Positions 1 through 11,056 of a stretch of DNA of 64,000 bases are shown in pieces; positions within the stretch are counted from its first letter, which is position 1, and each line of letters starts with the position of its first letter. Source of the stretch: Sinorhizobium meliloti (lineage in GTDB: Bacteria; Pseudomonadota; Alphaproteobacteria; Rhizobiales; Rhizobiaceae); NCBI RefSeq assembly GCF_035610345.1, contig NZ_CP141213.1, positions 620,001-684,000 of the forward strand, in the 5' to 3' direction. A program made the position numbers and the translations under genes. The notes under the pieces were generated by a model that saw only the letters and a list, made by a program, of their open reading frames with translations, did no database searches and was not told where the DNA came from.

Positions 1-2
1 TC

Positions 3-122
3 GGCCGCACCGCCATGGCGGTGCTCCTTGGAATTCTGGCGGGCGGCTCGGAGGGGGCCGAACCGATCGTGCTGCCCACGGTCCTGAAGGTACGCGGCAG
101 CACGGCGCCGCCACTTATCTGA
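3..122 (+). CDS. C-terminal end of a LacI-family transcriptional regulator (partial)
   Basis: The frame is open from the window edge and stops with TGA at 120-122, leaving 39 codons. The peptide begins GRTAMAVLLGILAGG and ends IVLPTVLKVRGSTAPP. This is the usual end of a LacI/GalR sugar-binding domain: the helix 'G..A...L...i.g' followed by a final strand ending 'L.vR.ST..P'. The DNA-binding part lies outside the window. It reads the same way as the oxidoreductase gene that starts 55 bp downstream, so it may regulate or be cotranscribed with it. The family call rests only on the tail and the ligand cannot be inferred. Confidence 0.7.
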   Translation, partial: GRTAMAVLLGILAGGSEGAEPIVLPTVLKVRGSTAPPLI

Positions 123-177
123 AAGCGCATGTGAGGGCGGCTCGAGGCGGTCGCCGCTGGATGTCGGGGAGGAAGGA

Positions 178-1422
178 ATGATCACATTACCGAAACAGAC
201 CTTGCGAGTAGGCTTCGTCGGCACCGGCTTTATCGCGCATTTCCACCTGAAATCGCTCATCGGGGTACGCAATGTCGAGGTGACCGGCGTCTACAGCCGC
301 AATCCCGAAAACCGCGCGCGCTTCGCGAGCGAAGTCGGGGCGCTTGATCTCGGCGAGTGCCGCGCGCATGAGAGTCTCGAATCGCTCCTGTCCGCCGGCG
401 ACGTCGACGCGGTCTGGATTCTGTCGCCGAACTACACGCGGCTCGACGTCATGCGGACGCTCCACGGGGAGATCAAGGCGGGACGCAGCAAGATCTTCGC
501 TGTCGCCTGCGAGAAGCCGCTTGCGCGCACCGTAGCGGAGGCACGCGAGATGCTGCACCTGGCCGAGGATGCAGGTCTCAACCATGGCTATCTCGAAAAC
601 CAGGTCTTCTGCACGCCGGTGCTGCGAGGCAAGGAGATCATTTGGCGGCGCGCCGCCTCGACCACCGGCCGGCCCTATCTCGCACGCGCCGCGGAAGAAC
701 ATGCCGGTCCGCACGAGCCCTGGTTCTGGCAGGGCGACAAGCAGGGCGGCGGGGTGCTTTCCGATATGATGTGCCACAGCGTCGAGGTGGCGCGCCATCT
801 GCTCACGGCGCCCGGCGCACCTCGCAATTCGTTGAAGGTCAAATCGGTGAACGGCACGGTCGCGAACCTCAAATGGACGCGGGCCGGCTATGCCGATGAG
901 CTGCGCCGCCGCTTCGGTGAGGATGTCGACTACCGTCGGCGCCCATCGGAGGATTTCGCCCGGGCGACCGTGACGCTGGAGGACGAGGAGGGCAACGAGC
1001 TGATGATCGAGGCAACGACCTCCTGGGCCTATGTCGGCGCCGGCCTGCGCATTCAGCTCGAGCTCCTCGGCCCCGAATATGCGCTGGAGTATAATTCGCT
1101 CGGCACCGGCTTGAAGATCTTCCTGTCGCGGGCCGTGCAGGGCACAGAGGGCGAGGACCTCGTCGAAAAGCAGAATGCCGAGCAGGGCCTGATGCCGGTG
1201 CTGGAGGACGAAGCCGGCGTCTACGGCTATACGGACGAAAACCGCCACATGGTCGGATGCTTCCGCAAGGGGATAAAGCCGCTCGAAACCTTCGAGGACG
1301 GCCTGGCGGTCGTCGAAATCCTGATGGGCCTCTACCGCTCCGCCGAGATCGGCGCGACGCTGCATTTCCCGGCGCCGGAGCTCGAAAACTATATTCCCGT
1401 CGTGGCGCGCGTGGGGGCGTAG
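178..1422 (+). CDS. Gfo/Idh/MocA-family NAD(P)-dependent oxidoreductase
   Basis: A 414-residue cytoplasmic dehydrogenase of the sugar or inositol type. The N-terminus has a Rossmann fold with the dinucleotide loop GFVGTGFIAHFH (about residues 12-23). The family hallmark EKPLA, whose lysine is normally catalytic, is at about 111-115. GGGVLSDMMCHSVEVAR (about 190-206) fits the D...H segment of the substrate-binding C-terminal domain. The ATG follows a strong GGAGGAAGG ribosome site. It sits just after a LacI-type regulator tail and 56 bp before the SDR-VKOR fusion on the same strand. At 414 residues it is slightly longer than the typical 330-390. The substrate is unknown; a sugar or polyol is likely from the family. 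Confidence 0.85.
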   Translation: MITLPKQTLRVGFVGTGFIAHFHLKSLIGVRNVEVTGVYSRNPENRARFASEVGALDLGECRAHESLESLLSAGDVDAVWILSPNYTRLDVMRTLHGEIKAGRSKIFAVACEKPLARTVAEAREMLHLAEDAGLNHGYLENQVFCTPVLRGKEIIWRRAASTTGRPYLARAAEEHAGPHEPWFWQGDKQGGGVLSDMMCHSVEVARHLLTAPGAPRNSLKVKSVNGTVANLKWTRAGYADELRRRFGEDVDYRRRPSEDFARATVTLEDEEGNELMIEATTSWAYVGAGLRIQLELLGPEYALEYNSLGTGLKIFLSRAVQGTEGEDLVEKQNAEQGLMPVLEDEAGVYGYTDENRHMVGCFRKGIKPLETFEDGLAVVEILMGLYRSAEIGATLHFPAPELENYIPVVARVGA

Positions 1423-1478
1423 TTCGTGCGCTTCAACCCAGTCGGGAACCTTCCTGCCGGAGCGCGGTTTGCTTCGGC

Positions 1479-4022
1479 ATGCCGAAAGATGCAAATCAGC
1501 CGACCGTTCTCATTACCGGCTCGAGCGGCTTTCTGGGCCAGGCGATCGCGCATCGCCTGAGGGACCGGTATCGCGTCATCGGGCTCGACCTGTCCCCGCC
1601 GAAAGGCAAGTCCGAGACCGAAGAGACGATCAAATTCGACATCACCTCCGACGAAAGCGTGAGAGAGGCGATCGAGACGGCGGGCAAGCGCAGCGGCGGG
1701 CGCCTTGCCTCCGTCATTCATCTCGCCGCCTATTACGACACCACCGGCAAGGACAATCCCAAATACGATGCCGTCAATGTCGAGGGCACGCGCCGGCTAT
1801 TGGAGGCGCTGCAGGGTCTTCCCACCGAACAGTTCATCTATGCAAGCACGCTGCTGGTGCAGGCGCCCAGTCCGGCCAGGGGTGCGCGGATCAACGAGGA
1901 TGATCCGCTGGACCCCGCCTGGGCCTATCCCAAATCGAAGGCCGAGACCGAGGCGGCGATTGCCAGACATCGCGGCGCAATCAGGACCGCGACCCTCCGT
2001 CTCGCTGGCGTCTATGACGAGGACTGCCGAGCCGCTTTCATCGCTCAGCAGATCGCCCGCATCTTCGAGCGGCTCCCGACCGCCTATCTGTTCAGCGGCG
2101 ATCTGGATGCAGGCCAGCCCTATCTGCACAAGGACGATCTGGTCGAGGCTTTCGCGCGCACGGTCGACCGTCGCAACGACTTGCCCGATGATTGCGTGTT
2201 GCTGATCGGCGAGGAGGAAACGCTCTCCTATGGCGACTTGCAGAAGCGCATCGGCCGGCTGATCCACGGCGAGGACTGGCGCACGCTCGCTCTGCCCAAG
2301 AGCCTCGCCAAGCCGGGGGCTTGGATGCAGACCGAGGTGCTCGACCAGGACTCGGAGATCAAGCCGTGGATGGTCGAGAACTCGGACGATCATTACGAGA
2401 TCGACATCTCCCGTGCCCGCAACAAGCTCGGCTGGGAGCCGAGGCACAGCCTAGCTGCGACGTTGCCGGAAATGATCCGGCGGCTCAAGCAAGACCCGAC
2501 CGACTGGTACGCGAAGAACAAGCTGGAGCCCTCTGTGGTCGCCGCCTCGGATCCCGAGATCGAGCAGGCGGAGAAAAGGCTGGCGGAGCCGCTGGAACGC
2601 AGTGACGCCGAAGTCGAAGCTGCCGTGGAAGCGCACCGGTTGCGCACGCTATGGGCGCCGCTGGCAAATGTCGCTCTCGGCCTGTGGCTCGTCTCCTCGC
2701 CGGCGACGCTCGGCCTTTTCGACCCCGTCAGCGTGCCGCTGCCGCCGGCGCTCGGCCACGAGATCGACGAACCCGCCATACGCAATGCCCGTCTCGGGAC
2801 AAGCGAGATCCTGTCCGGACTGCTCGTTGCCGCATTCGCGCTTTTCGGCATGTACCGGCGCTGGTCTCATGCGCAATGGATCACGGCCGCGCTCGGCGTC
2901 TGGATCATGCTGGCCCCGCTTGTCTTCTGGACGACGAGTGCCGCGGCCTACGCCATCGATACGCTTGCCGGCATGCTGATCGTGGCCTTTGCGGTGATGA
3001 TTCCGCCGACGCCCGGAATAAGGCTGCGGGCGCTCGCGGCCGACGACGACCGGCCCCTCGGCTGGAGCTATTCGCCGTCCTCCTTCACGCAGCGCATGCC
3101 GATCGTCGCGCTCGCCTTTGTCGGCCTCTTCGTCTCGCGCTATCTCGCCGCCTATCAGATGGGCCATGTCGACGGGCTGTGGGACCCGTTCTTCGGGCCG
3201 GGCGAGGCACCCGTCCGCAACGGCAGCGAGGCGGTCGTGACGTCCTGGGTGTCCAAGGGCTTTCCGATCGCCGATGCCGGCCTCGGCGCCTTCGCCTATT
3301 CGCTGGACATTCTGGCCGGCGCGATCGGAGACAGCCGGCGCTGGCGCACCATGCCCTGGATGGTGCTCCTCTTCGGCCTGCTGATCGTGCCCCTCGGCGT
3401 CGTCAGCGTCTCCTTCATCATCATCCAGCCGCCGCTTATCGGGGCGCTCTGTACGCTCTGCATCATCCAGGCGGGCGTCACCGTCGTGCTCATCCCCTAT
3501 TCGATAGACGAGGTGCTCGCCACCATCCAGTACCTCTGGCGCGTAAGGAAGGCGGGCGAGCCGTTCTGGCGGACGTTCTGGATGGGCGGCCCGGCCATTT
3601 CGGAGGACCAGACGCCGGCGCCCGACCTCAACCGTCCGGCGACCGAGCTGTTGAAGGAATTCATCGTCGGCGGCGTCAACTTTCCCTGGACGCTGGTCGC
3701 CAGCGCATTGCTCGGCGCGGTCCTGATGACGACGCCCTTGATTTTCGGCAGCCTCCCGCCGCTCTATCACAGCGACCACGTTCTCGGCTGCCTCGTGATC
3801 CTGGTTGCCGTCACCGCCATGGCGGAGGTCGTCCGGCCGGTGCGCTTCCTGAATGTGCTGCTCGGCGCCTGGGTGGCGGCCTCGCCCTTCCTGTTTGCCG
3901 GCGGCAGCACGGTCGCGACCCTTGCCGACGTCGCGATCGGCTTGGCACTGATCGCGCTCAGCCTGCCGCGCGGGAGGCGCAGCGAAGAACATTATGGCGG
4001 CTGGGGCCGGGCGATCGTCTGA
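1479..4022 (+). CDS. SDR epimerase-SPW repeat-VKOR-like membrane fusion protein
   Basis: An 847-residue multidomain protein. Residues 1 to about 310 are an extended short-chain dehydrogenase/epimerase with the NAD loop GSSGFLG and the active-site pattern YPKSK. After a charged linker come SPW-type membrane repeats (about 388-510, pattern LGLWLVSSP...). A vitamin-K-epoxide-reductase-like four-helix domain (about 540-690) carries CTLC at about 658-661, and another SPW-like unit follows (about 770-847, LLGAWVAASPFLF). VKOR proteins normally also have a pair of loop cysteines before the CxxC. Here the corresponding loop (NGSEAVVTSWVSKGFP) has none. The frame is open further upstream, but the ATG at 1479 gives MPKDANQPTVLITG, a normal SDR beginning; the ribosome site is weak. 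A redox or disulfide role coupled to a nucleotide-sugar-type enzyme is inference only. Confidence 0.8.
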   Translation: MPKDANQPTVLITGSSGFLGQAIAHRLRDRYRVIGLDLSPPKGKSETEETIKFDITSDESVREAIETAGKRSGGRLASVIHLAAYYDTTGKDNPKYDAVNVEGTRRLLEALQGLPTEQFIYASTLLVQAPSPARGARINEDDPLDPAWAYPKSKAETEAAIARHRGAIRTATLRLAGVYDEDCRAAFIAQQIARIFERLPTAYLFSGDLDAGQPYLHKDDLVEAFARTVDRRNDLPDDCVLLIGEEETLSYGDLQKRIGRLIHGEDWRTLALPKSLAKPGAWMQTEVLDQDSEIKPWMVENSDDHYEIDISRARNKLGWEPRHSLAATLPEMIRRLKQDPTDWYAKNKLEPSVVAASDPEIEQAEKRLAEPLERSDAEVEAAVEAHRLRTLWAPLANVALGLWLVSSPATLGLFDPVSVPLPPALGHEIDEPAIRNARLGTSEILSGLLVAAFALFGMYRRWSHAQWITAALGVWIMLAPLVFWTTSAAAYAIDTLAGMLIVAFAVMIPPTPGIRLRALAADDDRPLGWSYSPSSFTQRMPIVALAFVGLFVSRYLAAYQMGHVDGLWDPFFGPGEAPVRNGSEAVVTSWVSKGFPIADAGLGAFAYSLDILAGAIGDSRRWRTMPWMVLLFGLLIVPLGVVSVSFIIIQPPLIGALCTLCIIQAGVTVVLIPYSIDEVLATIQYLWRVRKAGEPFWRTFWMGGPAISEDQTPAPDLNRPATELLKEFIVGGVNFPWTLVASALLGAVLMTTPLIFGSLPPLYHSDHVLGCLVILVAVTAMAEVVRPVRFLNVLLGAWVAASPFLFAGGSTVATLADVAIGLALIALSLPRGRRSEEHYGGWGRAIV

Positions 4023-4041
4023 CGGACGCGCCTCAAGACAG

Positions 4042-4821
4042 TCAGCTCATCTGCGCAAGCACCATGACGAGCAGGAAGCCGGCGGCGTTGGCGATCGCCG
4101 AAGACTGCTGAAATTGATGCGACTCCGCTTCCGGCACGAGGTCGGTAATCGTCAGGTAGAACATCCCGCCCGCTCCCGTCGCGAAGAGAAAACCGGTGAC
4201 CGGCTGGACCAGGCCTTTCAGCAGGAACCACCCTGCAACGGCGGACACGAAAAGGGAGAGGCCGATGAGGGAGGTCCATCCGAGTATCCGGCGCTTCGCG
4301 TTCTTCCGCTCCTCGTCGAGCGTCAATTCGCCGATGCTCATTCCTTCGCTGAAATTATCGATGCAGATCGCAAGACCCACGATAAGCGCCACTTTCGGCT
4401 CGAAGGTGGCGCCGACGCCGATCGTCATGCCTTCGATCAGCTCTTCCGCACTCGTGCCGCCGGCGAGCACCGCGACATTGCTCCCGCGCGGCTTGCGCCT
4501 CCGGTGCAACTGATCGACCTCGGTCTTTTGATCCGCTTCCGGCCCGGCCATTTTCCAGCGGTTGACGTAGAGGTCGAGAATATAGACGAGTCCCAGCCCG
4601 AGCAGAAATCCGGCAACGGCAAGCGGAAGACCTGCAAGTTCCATGGAGGTGGGCATCATCTCGAAAGCGAAGGTGCCCATGAGGACGCCGGCCGCGAAGC
4701 CGACCGCGATCGAGAGCACGAGGCTCGACGGCCTGAGCGAGATCGCCGCCAGGCCGCCCAGGGGCGATGCGACGGCCGCCGCTGCCGCGATTCCCAGGAT
4801 GATCAGGAGATCATTGCTCAT
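4042..4821 (-). CDS. ZIP-family divalent metal transporter
   Basis: A 259-residue inner-membrane protein with about eight hydrophobic segments. The ZIP signatures are present: GGTSAEELIEGMTIGVG in helix IV and IDNFSEGMSIG in helix V, which supply metal-binding Glu, Asp and Asn residues. A hydrophilic loop (about 85-112) lies between helices III and IV and contains LHRRRKPRG rather than the usual long His-rich stretch. It probably imports zinc or a similar metal into the cytoplasm. It begins 21 bp downstream of the DNA ligase gene on the same strand and may share its transcript. It converges on the SDR-VKOR fusion with a 19-bp gap. Metal specificity cannot be read from sequence. Confidence 0.82.
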   Translation of the reverse strand: MSNDLLIILGIAAAAAVASPLGGLAAISLRPSSLVLSIAVGFAAGVLMGTFAFEMMPTSMELAGLPLAVAGFLLGLGLVYILDLYVNRWKMAGPEADQKTEVDQLHRRRKPRGSNVAVLAGGTSAEELIEGMTIGVGATFEPKVALIVGLAICIDNFSEGMSIGELTLDEERKNAKRRILGWTSLIGLSLFVSAVAGWFLLKGLVQPVTGFLFATGAGGMFYLTITDLVPEAESHQFQQSSAIANAAGFLLVMVLAQMS

Positions 4822-4842
4822 CGCTGCCCGGATCCTCGGTTT

Positions 4843-5922
4843 TCAAGGCGAGCCTTCAGGACGTACGATCTGCTCATAGGTACATTGGCGCGGGTCCTTG
4901 TCCGGCCGCCAGCGCATGAGTTTCGTACCGTGGCGGAAGCGCCGGTTGCTGACATGGTCGAACCGGACTTCGACGACCAGTTCCGGCCGAACCGGCTGCC
5001 ATTCGCCGCTGCGTTCGCTGCTCCAGCGGCTGGGCCCGCCCGGGGCCTTGCCGGTGAAGCCCGGCGGCTCCTGCAAAGCTTCGAGCTGGCGCGTCAGGGC
5101 AGGCCGCTCCTTGTCCGAGATCGTCGCGGTAAAGCCCACATGGTTCAGCAGTCCCTCGGTGTCGTAAAGGCCGAGCAGAAGCGAGCCGACCAAAGAGCTG
5201 TCGCTCTCGTAGCGGAAGCCGCCGACGACGCAGTCGGCCGTCTTCAGCCGCTTGACCTTCACCATTGCCCTTTCGCCGCATTCATACGCGCCGTCGCGCC
5301 GCTTTGCGACGACCCCGTCGGTGGCACCCGCCTGCCATGAGGTGAGCCACCTCTCGGCCTCCTTAACGTCGAGCGTGAAGGGCGAAAGCTCGAGCATCTC
5401 CGCAACCGCGTTCTCTTTGGCGAATGTTTCGAGCCGGGCGCGCCGTGCTGTCAGGGACTGGTCGGTCAGGACCGTTCCGTCGGTGCCGGCCAGCATGTCG
5501 AACAGGATGAGTTTGGCCGGCGTCTCCTGCGAGAGCTTCTGTACGCGGCTTGCCGCCGGATGCAGGCGCATCTGAAGGGCGTCGAAGGAAAGGCGCCCGT
5601 CGACCTCGATCACCAGTTCGCCGTCGAGGACGAACATGTCCGGCTCCAGTCGGCGCAGCAGGGCGAGGATCTCGGGGAAGAAGCGCCCGAGCGGCTTGCC
5701 GGATTTCGCCCTTATGTCGACGTCCTCGCCGGACTTGAACGCAAGGCAGCGAAAGCCGTCCCACTTCGGCTCGTACTGCCATGCGTCGCCGCCCGGAAGC
5801 CCGGTCGCGGAACGGGCTTCCATCGGCGCCGTGCTGACGGGCAGGGGAAAGCTCCCCGCCTTCTTCGCCGCGCTTGACGGAGCGGCCTTCTTCGTCGGCT
5901 TTCCATGTGCGGGCGACGCCAT
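4843..5922 (-). CDS. ATP-dependent DNA ligase (LigC/LigD ligase-domain type)
   Basis: A 359-residue ligase that seals DNA nicks with ATP. Nucleotidyltransferase motif I is KWDGFR, whose Lys is the AMP acceptor (YEPKWDGFRC, about residues 52-61). Motif III is FVLDGELV, motif IV TDGVVAKR and motif V VKVKRLK. The OB-fold half follows, with the family's C-terminal pattern FRHGTKLMRWRPDKDP. It lacks the polymerase/primase and 3'-phosphoesterase domains of full LigD, so it is a stand-alone ligase of the kind many rhizobia carry beside Ku-dependent end joining. The N-terminal 30 residues are Lys/Ala/Ser-rich and probably disordered. It lies 25 bp downstream of the catalase gene on the same strand, which suggests a shared stress transcript. 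Confidence 0.88.
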   Translation of the reverse strand: MASPAHGKPTKKAAPSSAAKKAGSFPLPVSTAPMEARSATGLPGGDAWQYEPKWDGFRCLAFKSGEDVDIRAKSGKPLGRFFPEILALLRRLEPDMFVLDGELVIEVDGRLSFDALQMRLHPAASRVQKLSQETPAKLILFDMLAGTDGTVLTDQSLTARRARLETFAKENAVAEMLELSPFTLDVKEAERWLTSWQAGATDGVVAKRRDGAYECGERAMVKVKRLKTADCVVGGFRYESDSSLVGSLLLGLYDTEGLLNHVGFTATISDKERPALTRQLEALQEPPGFTGKAPGGPSRWSSERSGEWQPVRPELVVEVRFDHVSNRRFRHGTKLMRWRPDKDPRQCTYEQIVRPEGSP

Positions 5923-5947
5923 CGTCCACTCCGTCTAAACCGTCGGC

Positions 5948-8065
<2,118 letters not shown>

Positions 8066-8220
8066 GGCAGCACTCCTTGGTCGGGGGCGGATGGGCACGA
8101 AACCTTGGCGAGGGAGGTTGGTTCCCCTGCACGCAAAAATTACCCGGACATCCGGCCTGCTGCTGCCGCCGATTCCAAGAGGTGGAGCGGGATGCGATCG
8201 GAAAACCGCACGCACTTTCC

Positions 8221-9141
8221 TCATCCCGCTCCGGCAAGGTCGTAGCGAACAGGTATTGCGTCGGCCCGCCATACGCTGCGGCGCGGACGGAAACGCCAGT
8301 AGCGCTCGGCGCCGTCGAGAGGCACGCCGTCCGGAGCTTCGGACAGGAGCTCGGCCTCGCCGGTCATCTGCAGGAGGCCGCCCGTGGAGAAGTCCGGGAA
8401 AGTGAGCCCGGCGCGCGGATTGAGCGCGATGTTGCCGAGCGTGTTGAAGAAGCGGTTGCCGACGAAATCCGGGATCACCAGCCAGCCGTCTTCGCCGACA
8501 TGCACGAATCCGGCGTGGCCGCCGCGATGGGAGACGTCGATCTGCCGGCCGCCGGCGAGATCGGCATAGGTTGCGACGAAGAACGTGTCCGCCTGCGCCA
8601 CCAGAGCACGCGCGGCGGCGTTGAGCCCGAAGCTGGAAACGGGCGGTACCGAAGGCGGCACGGAAGGGTCGCGCACGAAACGGACCTGGCGGAGCTGGAT
8701 GTATTTCGGACAGTTACCGAAGCTCTGGTCGACGCCGAGATCGAAACCGCGGGCATGCCGCTTAAGCGTGCCGTTCAGCCGGTTGCGCCGGCGGGTGCCG
8801 AGATCGATTCCGAGCAGGGCGAGGGGAGCGCCGTCCTCCATGCCCGCCTCGGCGGGGTCCGTCGACTCCCGCGGGAGCTCGACGGTAAGCCTTTTTTCGT
8901 CCGGCGCGTGGAGGAAGCCGGGTTCGCCCGCCCTGAGCGTCGCCCAGGCGTCGCCGTCGCGATCGACCGAGCCCAGCACGACCATCGGCAGAAGGGGATA
9001 GAATTCCCGGTGCTGGTCGATCAGGTGGTCGCGCATGACGCGGCGTCCGATCTCGTCCATGCGCGTATCCACACCCAGCCTCTTCTGCAGGGCGATTTCA
9101 CCCTCATGCCAGGGCGAATGTGCGAGGATGGGAGCCTCCAT
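8221..9141 (-). CDS. Pyridoxamine 5'-phosphate oxidase-related FMN-binding protein
   Basis: A 306-residue protein with two split-barrel flavin-binding halves. The first half includes [20 protein letters not shown]; the second includes THR-like [12 protein letters not shown] and a beta barrel ending [29 protein letters not shown] between them is characteristic of this branch of the PNPOx-like superfamily. The family is often annotated as a predicted flavin-nucleotide-binding protein; true PNP oxidases are smaller (about 220). The ATG at 9141 is preferred over an upstream start because an AAGGAAA site precedes it and [15 protein letters not shown] starts the conserved region. It lies 155 bp upstream of katC on the same strand. 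The substrate is unknown; a redox or detoxification role is inference. Confidence 0.8.
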   Translation of the reverse strand: MEAPILAHSPWHEGEIALQKRLGVDTRMDEIGRRVMRDHLIDQHREFYPLLPMVVLGSVDRDGDAWATLRAGEPGFLHAPDEKRLTVELPRESTDPAEAGMEDGAPLALLGIDLGTRRRNRLNGTLKRHARGFDLGVDQSFGNCPKYIQLRQVRFVRDPSVPPSVPPVSSFGLNAAARALVAQADTFFVATYADLAGGRQIDVSHRGGHAGFVHVGEDGWLVIPDFVGNRFFNTLGNIALNPRAGLTFPDFSTGGLLQMTGEAELLSEAPDGVPLDGAERYWRFRPRRSVWRADAIPVRYDLAGAG

Positions 9142-9224
9142 GACGATTGTTTCCTTGGTTGCGTGAATGTTGAGTATCTCAGGGCTTGTTCGCGGCGATA
9201 ACATCCGCCCCCGGCCCAAACTCC

Positions 9225-9345
9225 CTCATTCCTGTGTCTGTCACAGGAACCCAGCAGGCCAAGTCACCGGTCTGAAGGACTCCTCGCACCGCAGACGCGG
9301 CGCTGCTCTCATCCCTGCGACAAGCACAGGGAAGAGGGTGGTTGC
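9225..9345. repeat. RIME-like intergenic repeat, copy 1
   Basis: This non-coding stretch holds three palindromic units. They are TTCCTGTG...CACAGGAA (9229-9249), an imperfect GC stem around CGCAGACGCG (9286-9303), and a final CCCTG...CAGGG stem (about 9313-9336). A second copy in the same orientation lies at 53596-53716. The architecture of two related outer palindromes around a middle block fits the rhizobial RIME family known from Rhizobium and Sinorhizobium. No ORF and no target-site duplication were recognised. Confidence 0.7.
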
Positions 9346-9418
9346 AGTCCTTCGATACGCTTAAAAGCACGTGCCGTGCGAGATGGCTTCCCGCAAGCGG
9401 ACGTCGTCATAACGCTCG

Positions 9419-10030
9419 CTAAGCCGCCAACCCCACCGGCGTCTTTGCGAACTCGACGAAGCCCGGCAATGCCTCGATGCGGGCGAGCCAGCCGCGGATC
9501 TCCGGATAGGGCTGGAGATCGACGTCGCCTTCGGGGGCGCGCGCCACGTAGCTGTAGAGCGCGACATCGGCGATCGTCGGCCGGTCGGCGGCAATCCAGC
9601 CTCTGCCTTTGAGCTCCTGCTCGATCAGCGCCAGGATCGCATGCGAACGAGGGATCACCTCTTCCGGTCGGTAGGGCGCCTTGAACACGTTGATGAGCCG
9701 CGCCTGGGCCGGACCATGGGCGATCTGGCCGGCAGCCACCGAAAGCCAGCGCTGAACGGCAGCCGCCCCCGCGGCGTCTTCCGGCAGCCAGTCCGTGCGG
9801 CCGGTCTTCTTTGCCAGATAGACGAGAATTGCGCTTGAGTCCGAGATGATCGTGCCGCCGTCGTCGAGCACCGGGACCTGACCGAAGGAATTGAGCTTCA
9901 GGAAATCCGCTTGCTTGTGCTCTCTCCTGGCGAAATCGACGACCACCAGCTCATGCTCGATACCGAGCAGCGAGAGGAACAAGCGGGCGCGGTGCGCGTG
10001 GCCGGAGAGGGGATGGTGATAGAGTTTCAT
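9419..10030 (-). CDS. Glutathione S-transferase family protein
   Basis: A 203-residue cytoplasmic GST. The thioredoxin-like N-terminal domain begins [48 protein letters not shown] (about 51-75) contains the cis-Pro and the glutathione-binding 'D-S' pair. The alpha-helical C-terminal domain includes the N-capping-type motif [21 protein letters not shown]. The length is normal. The ATG at 10030 is chosen over an upstream in-frame start because MKLYHHP is the usual family beginning. It diverges from a LysR regulator 114 bp away, an arrangement that often means the LysR protein controls the GST. The electrophilic substrate is unknown. Confidence 0.88.
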   Translation of the reverse strand: MKLYHHPLSGHAHRARLFLSLLGIEHELVVVDFARREHKQADFLKLNSFGQVPVLDDGGTIISDSSAILVYLAKKTGRTDWLPEDAAGAAAVQRWLSVAAGQIAHGPAQARLINVFKAPYRPEEVIPRSHAILALIEQELKGRGWIAADRPTIADVALYSYVARAPEGDVDLQPYPEIRGWLARIEALPGFVEFAKTPVGLAA

Positions 10031-10144
10031 GTCGGCCTCGTTGAATGATGGAACGACACCAAGATGATTGTTATCCGCGGAGTTGATAAGCTCCGATAGA
10101 GGCACTAGACCGTTTCACTTGATGAAATAATCGAGGAGCATTCG

Positions 10145-11050
10145 ATGGATCGCTGGCAGGCGATGCGGATCTTCGTGGAGGTGGTGGAAAGCGGCGGCTT
10201 CGCGGCGGCCGCCAAGGTGCTGCATATGAGCCCGCCATCGGTCACCCGGGCGGTGGCGAAGCTGGAGGACCTGATCGGGACACGGCTTCTGGTGCGTACC
10301 ACGCGCTCGCTGAAACTGACTGCGGCGGGCGAAGGTTACGTGGCCGATTGCCGGCGTATCCTCGGGGAGATCGCAGAGGCGGAAGCCAATGCGGCGGGCA
10401 GCTTCACCGCACCTGCGGGGTTGCTCACGGTAACGGCGCCCGCGCTCTTCGGGCGCATCCACGTGCTCCCCGTCATCCTCGACTTCCTCGATCACTATCC
10501 GGCAATGCAGGTCAAGACCGTCTTCGTCGACCGCGTGACCAATCTGGTCGACGAGGGCCTGGATGTGGCGATCCGCATTGCCTCGCTCCCGCCCTCCGGG
10601 CTCGTTGCGCGCCGGATCGGCTCGGTTCGGCAAGTGCTTTGCGGCTCGCCGGATTATTTCACCCGCTTCGGCGAGCCGGGCAGCCCGCAGGAGCTTGCCC
10701 GTCATCGCATCATCGGGCGAGAGGGCCTCTTCGGCCACTCGGAATGGCTCTTCGGACGCGACAACAGCATCCGCGTTCCGATCAGCCCTCGTCTCATCTG
10801 CAACACCAATGACGCTGTCCTCTCCGCCGCTTTGGCGGGCTGGGGATTGTCGCGGTTTCAGTCCTACCAGGTGGCACCCGACGTGAGAGCCGGCAGGCTC
10901 AAGGTCGTCCTTGCCGACCACGAGCGCGAGCCGGTGCCGATCCACATCGTGCATGCGGAAGGCCGCATGGTCTCTGCAAGGGTGCGCGCCTTCGTGGACT
11001 TCGCCGCCGGGCGTTTTCGTCGCCACGCGGGTCTTGGCACCGAGCTTTGA
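10145..11050 (+). CDS. LysR-family transcriptional regulator
   Basis: A 301-residue regulator. The N-terminal winged helix-turn-helix spans about residues 1-60, with FVEVVESGGFAAAAKVLHMSPPSVTRAVAKLE as the recognition unit. The effector domain follows (about 90-295), of the CrgA/DsdC-like type without visible membrane or metal motifs. The ATG follows GAGGAGC. It is transcribed away from the GST gene, and the 114-bp shared intergenic region is the likely operator. It converges on proC with only 6 bp between the stop codons and no obvious terminator. The effector molecule is not inferable. Confidence 0.88.
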   Translation: MDRWQAMRIFVEVVESGGFAAAAKVLHMSPPSVTRAVAKLEDLIGTRLLVRTTRSLKLTAAGEGYVADCRRILGEIAEAEANAAGSFTAPAGLLTVTAPALFGRIHVLPVILDFLDHYPAMQVKTVFVDRVTNLVDEGLDVAIRIASLPPSGLVARRIGSVRQVLCGSPDYFTRFGEPGSPQELARHRIIGREGLFGHSEWLFGRDNSIRVPISPRLICNTNDAVLSAALAGWGLSRFQSYQVAPDVRAGRLKVVLADHEREPVPIHIVHAEGRMVSARVRAFVDFAAGRFRRHAGLGTEL

Positions 11051-11056
11051 ATACCT

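Noticed and set aside
187..1494. 435-codon open frame antisense to the Gfo/Idh gene
   Set aside because: It has no recognisable motif and a composition typical of reverse-strand frames in GC-rich coding DNA. The plus-strand frame has clear family motifs.
2649..3992. 447-codon minus-strand frame opposite the SPW/VKOR region
   Set aside because: Its translation is extremely Arg/Asp/Glu/Gly-rich and low in hydrophobics, as expected for the complement of a membrane-protein gene.
9225..9345. Possible CRISPR array or tRNA in the repeat region
   Set aside because: The palindromes are not regularly spaced direct repeats with spacers, and no cloverleaf or anticodon arm can be drawn. The second copy at 53.6 kb shows a dispersed repeat.
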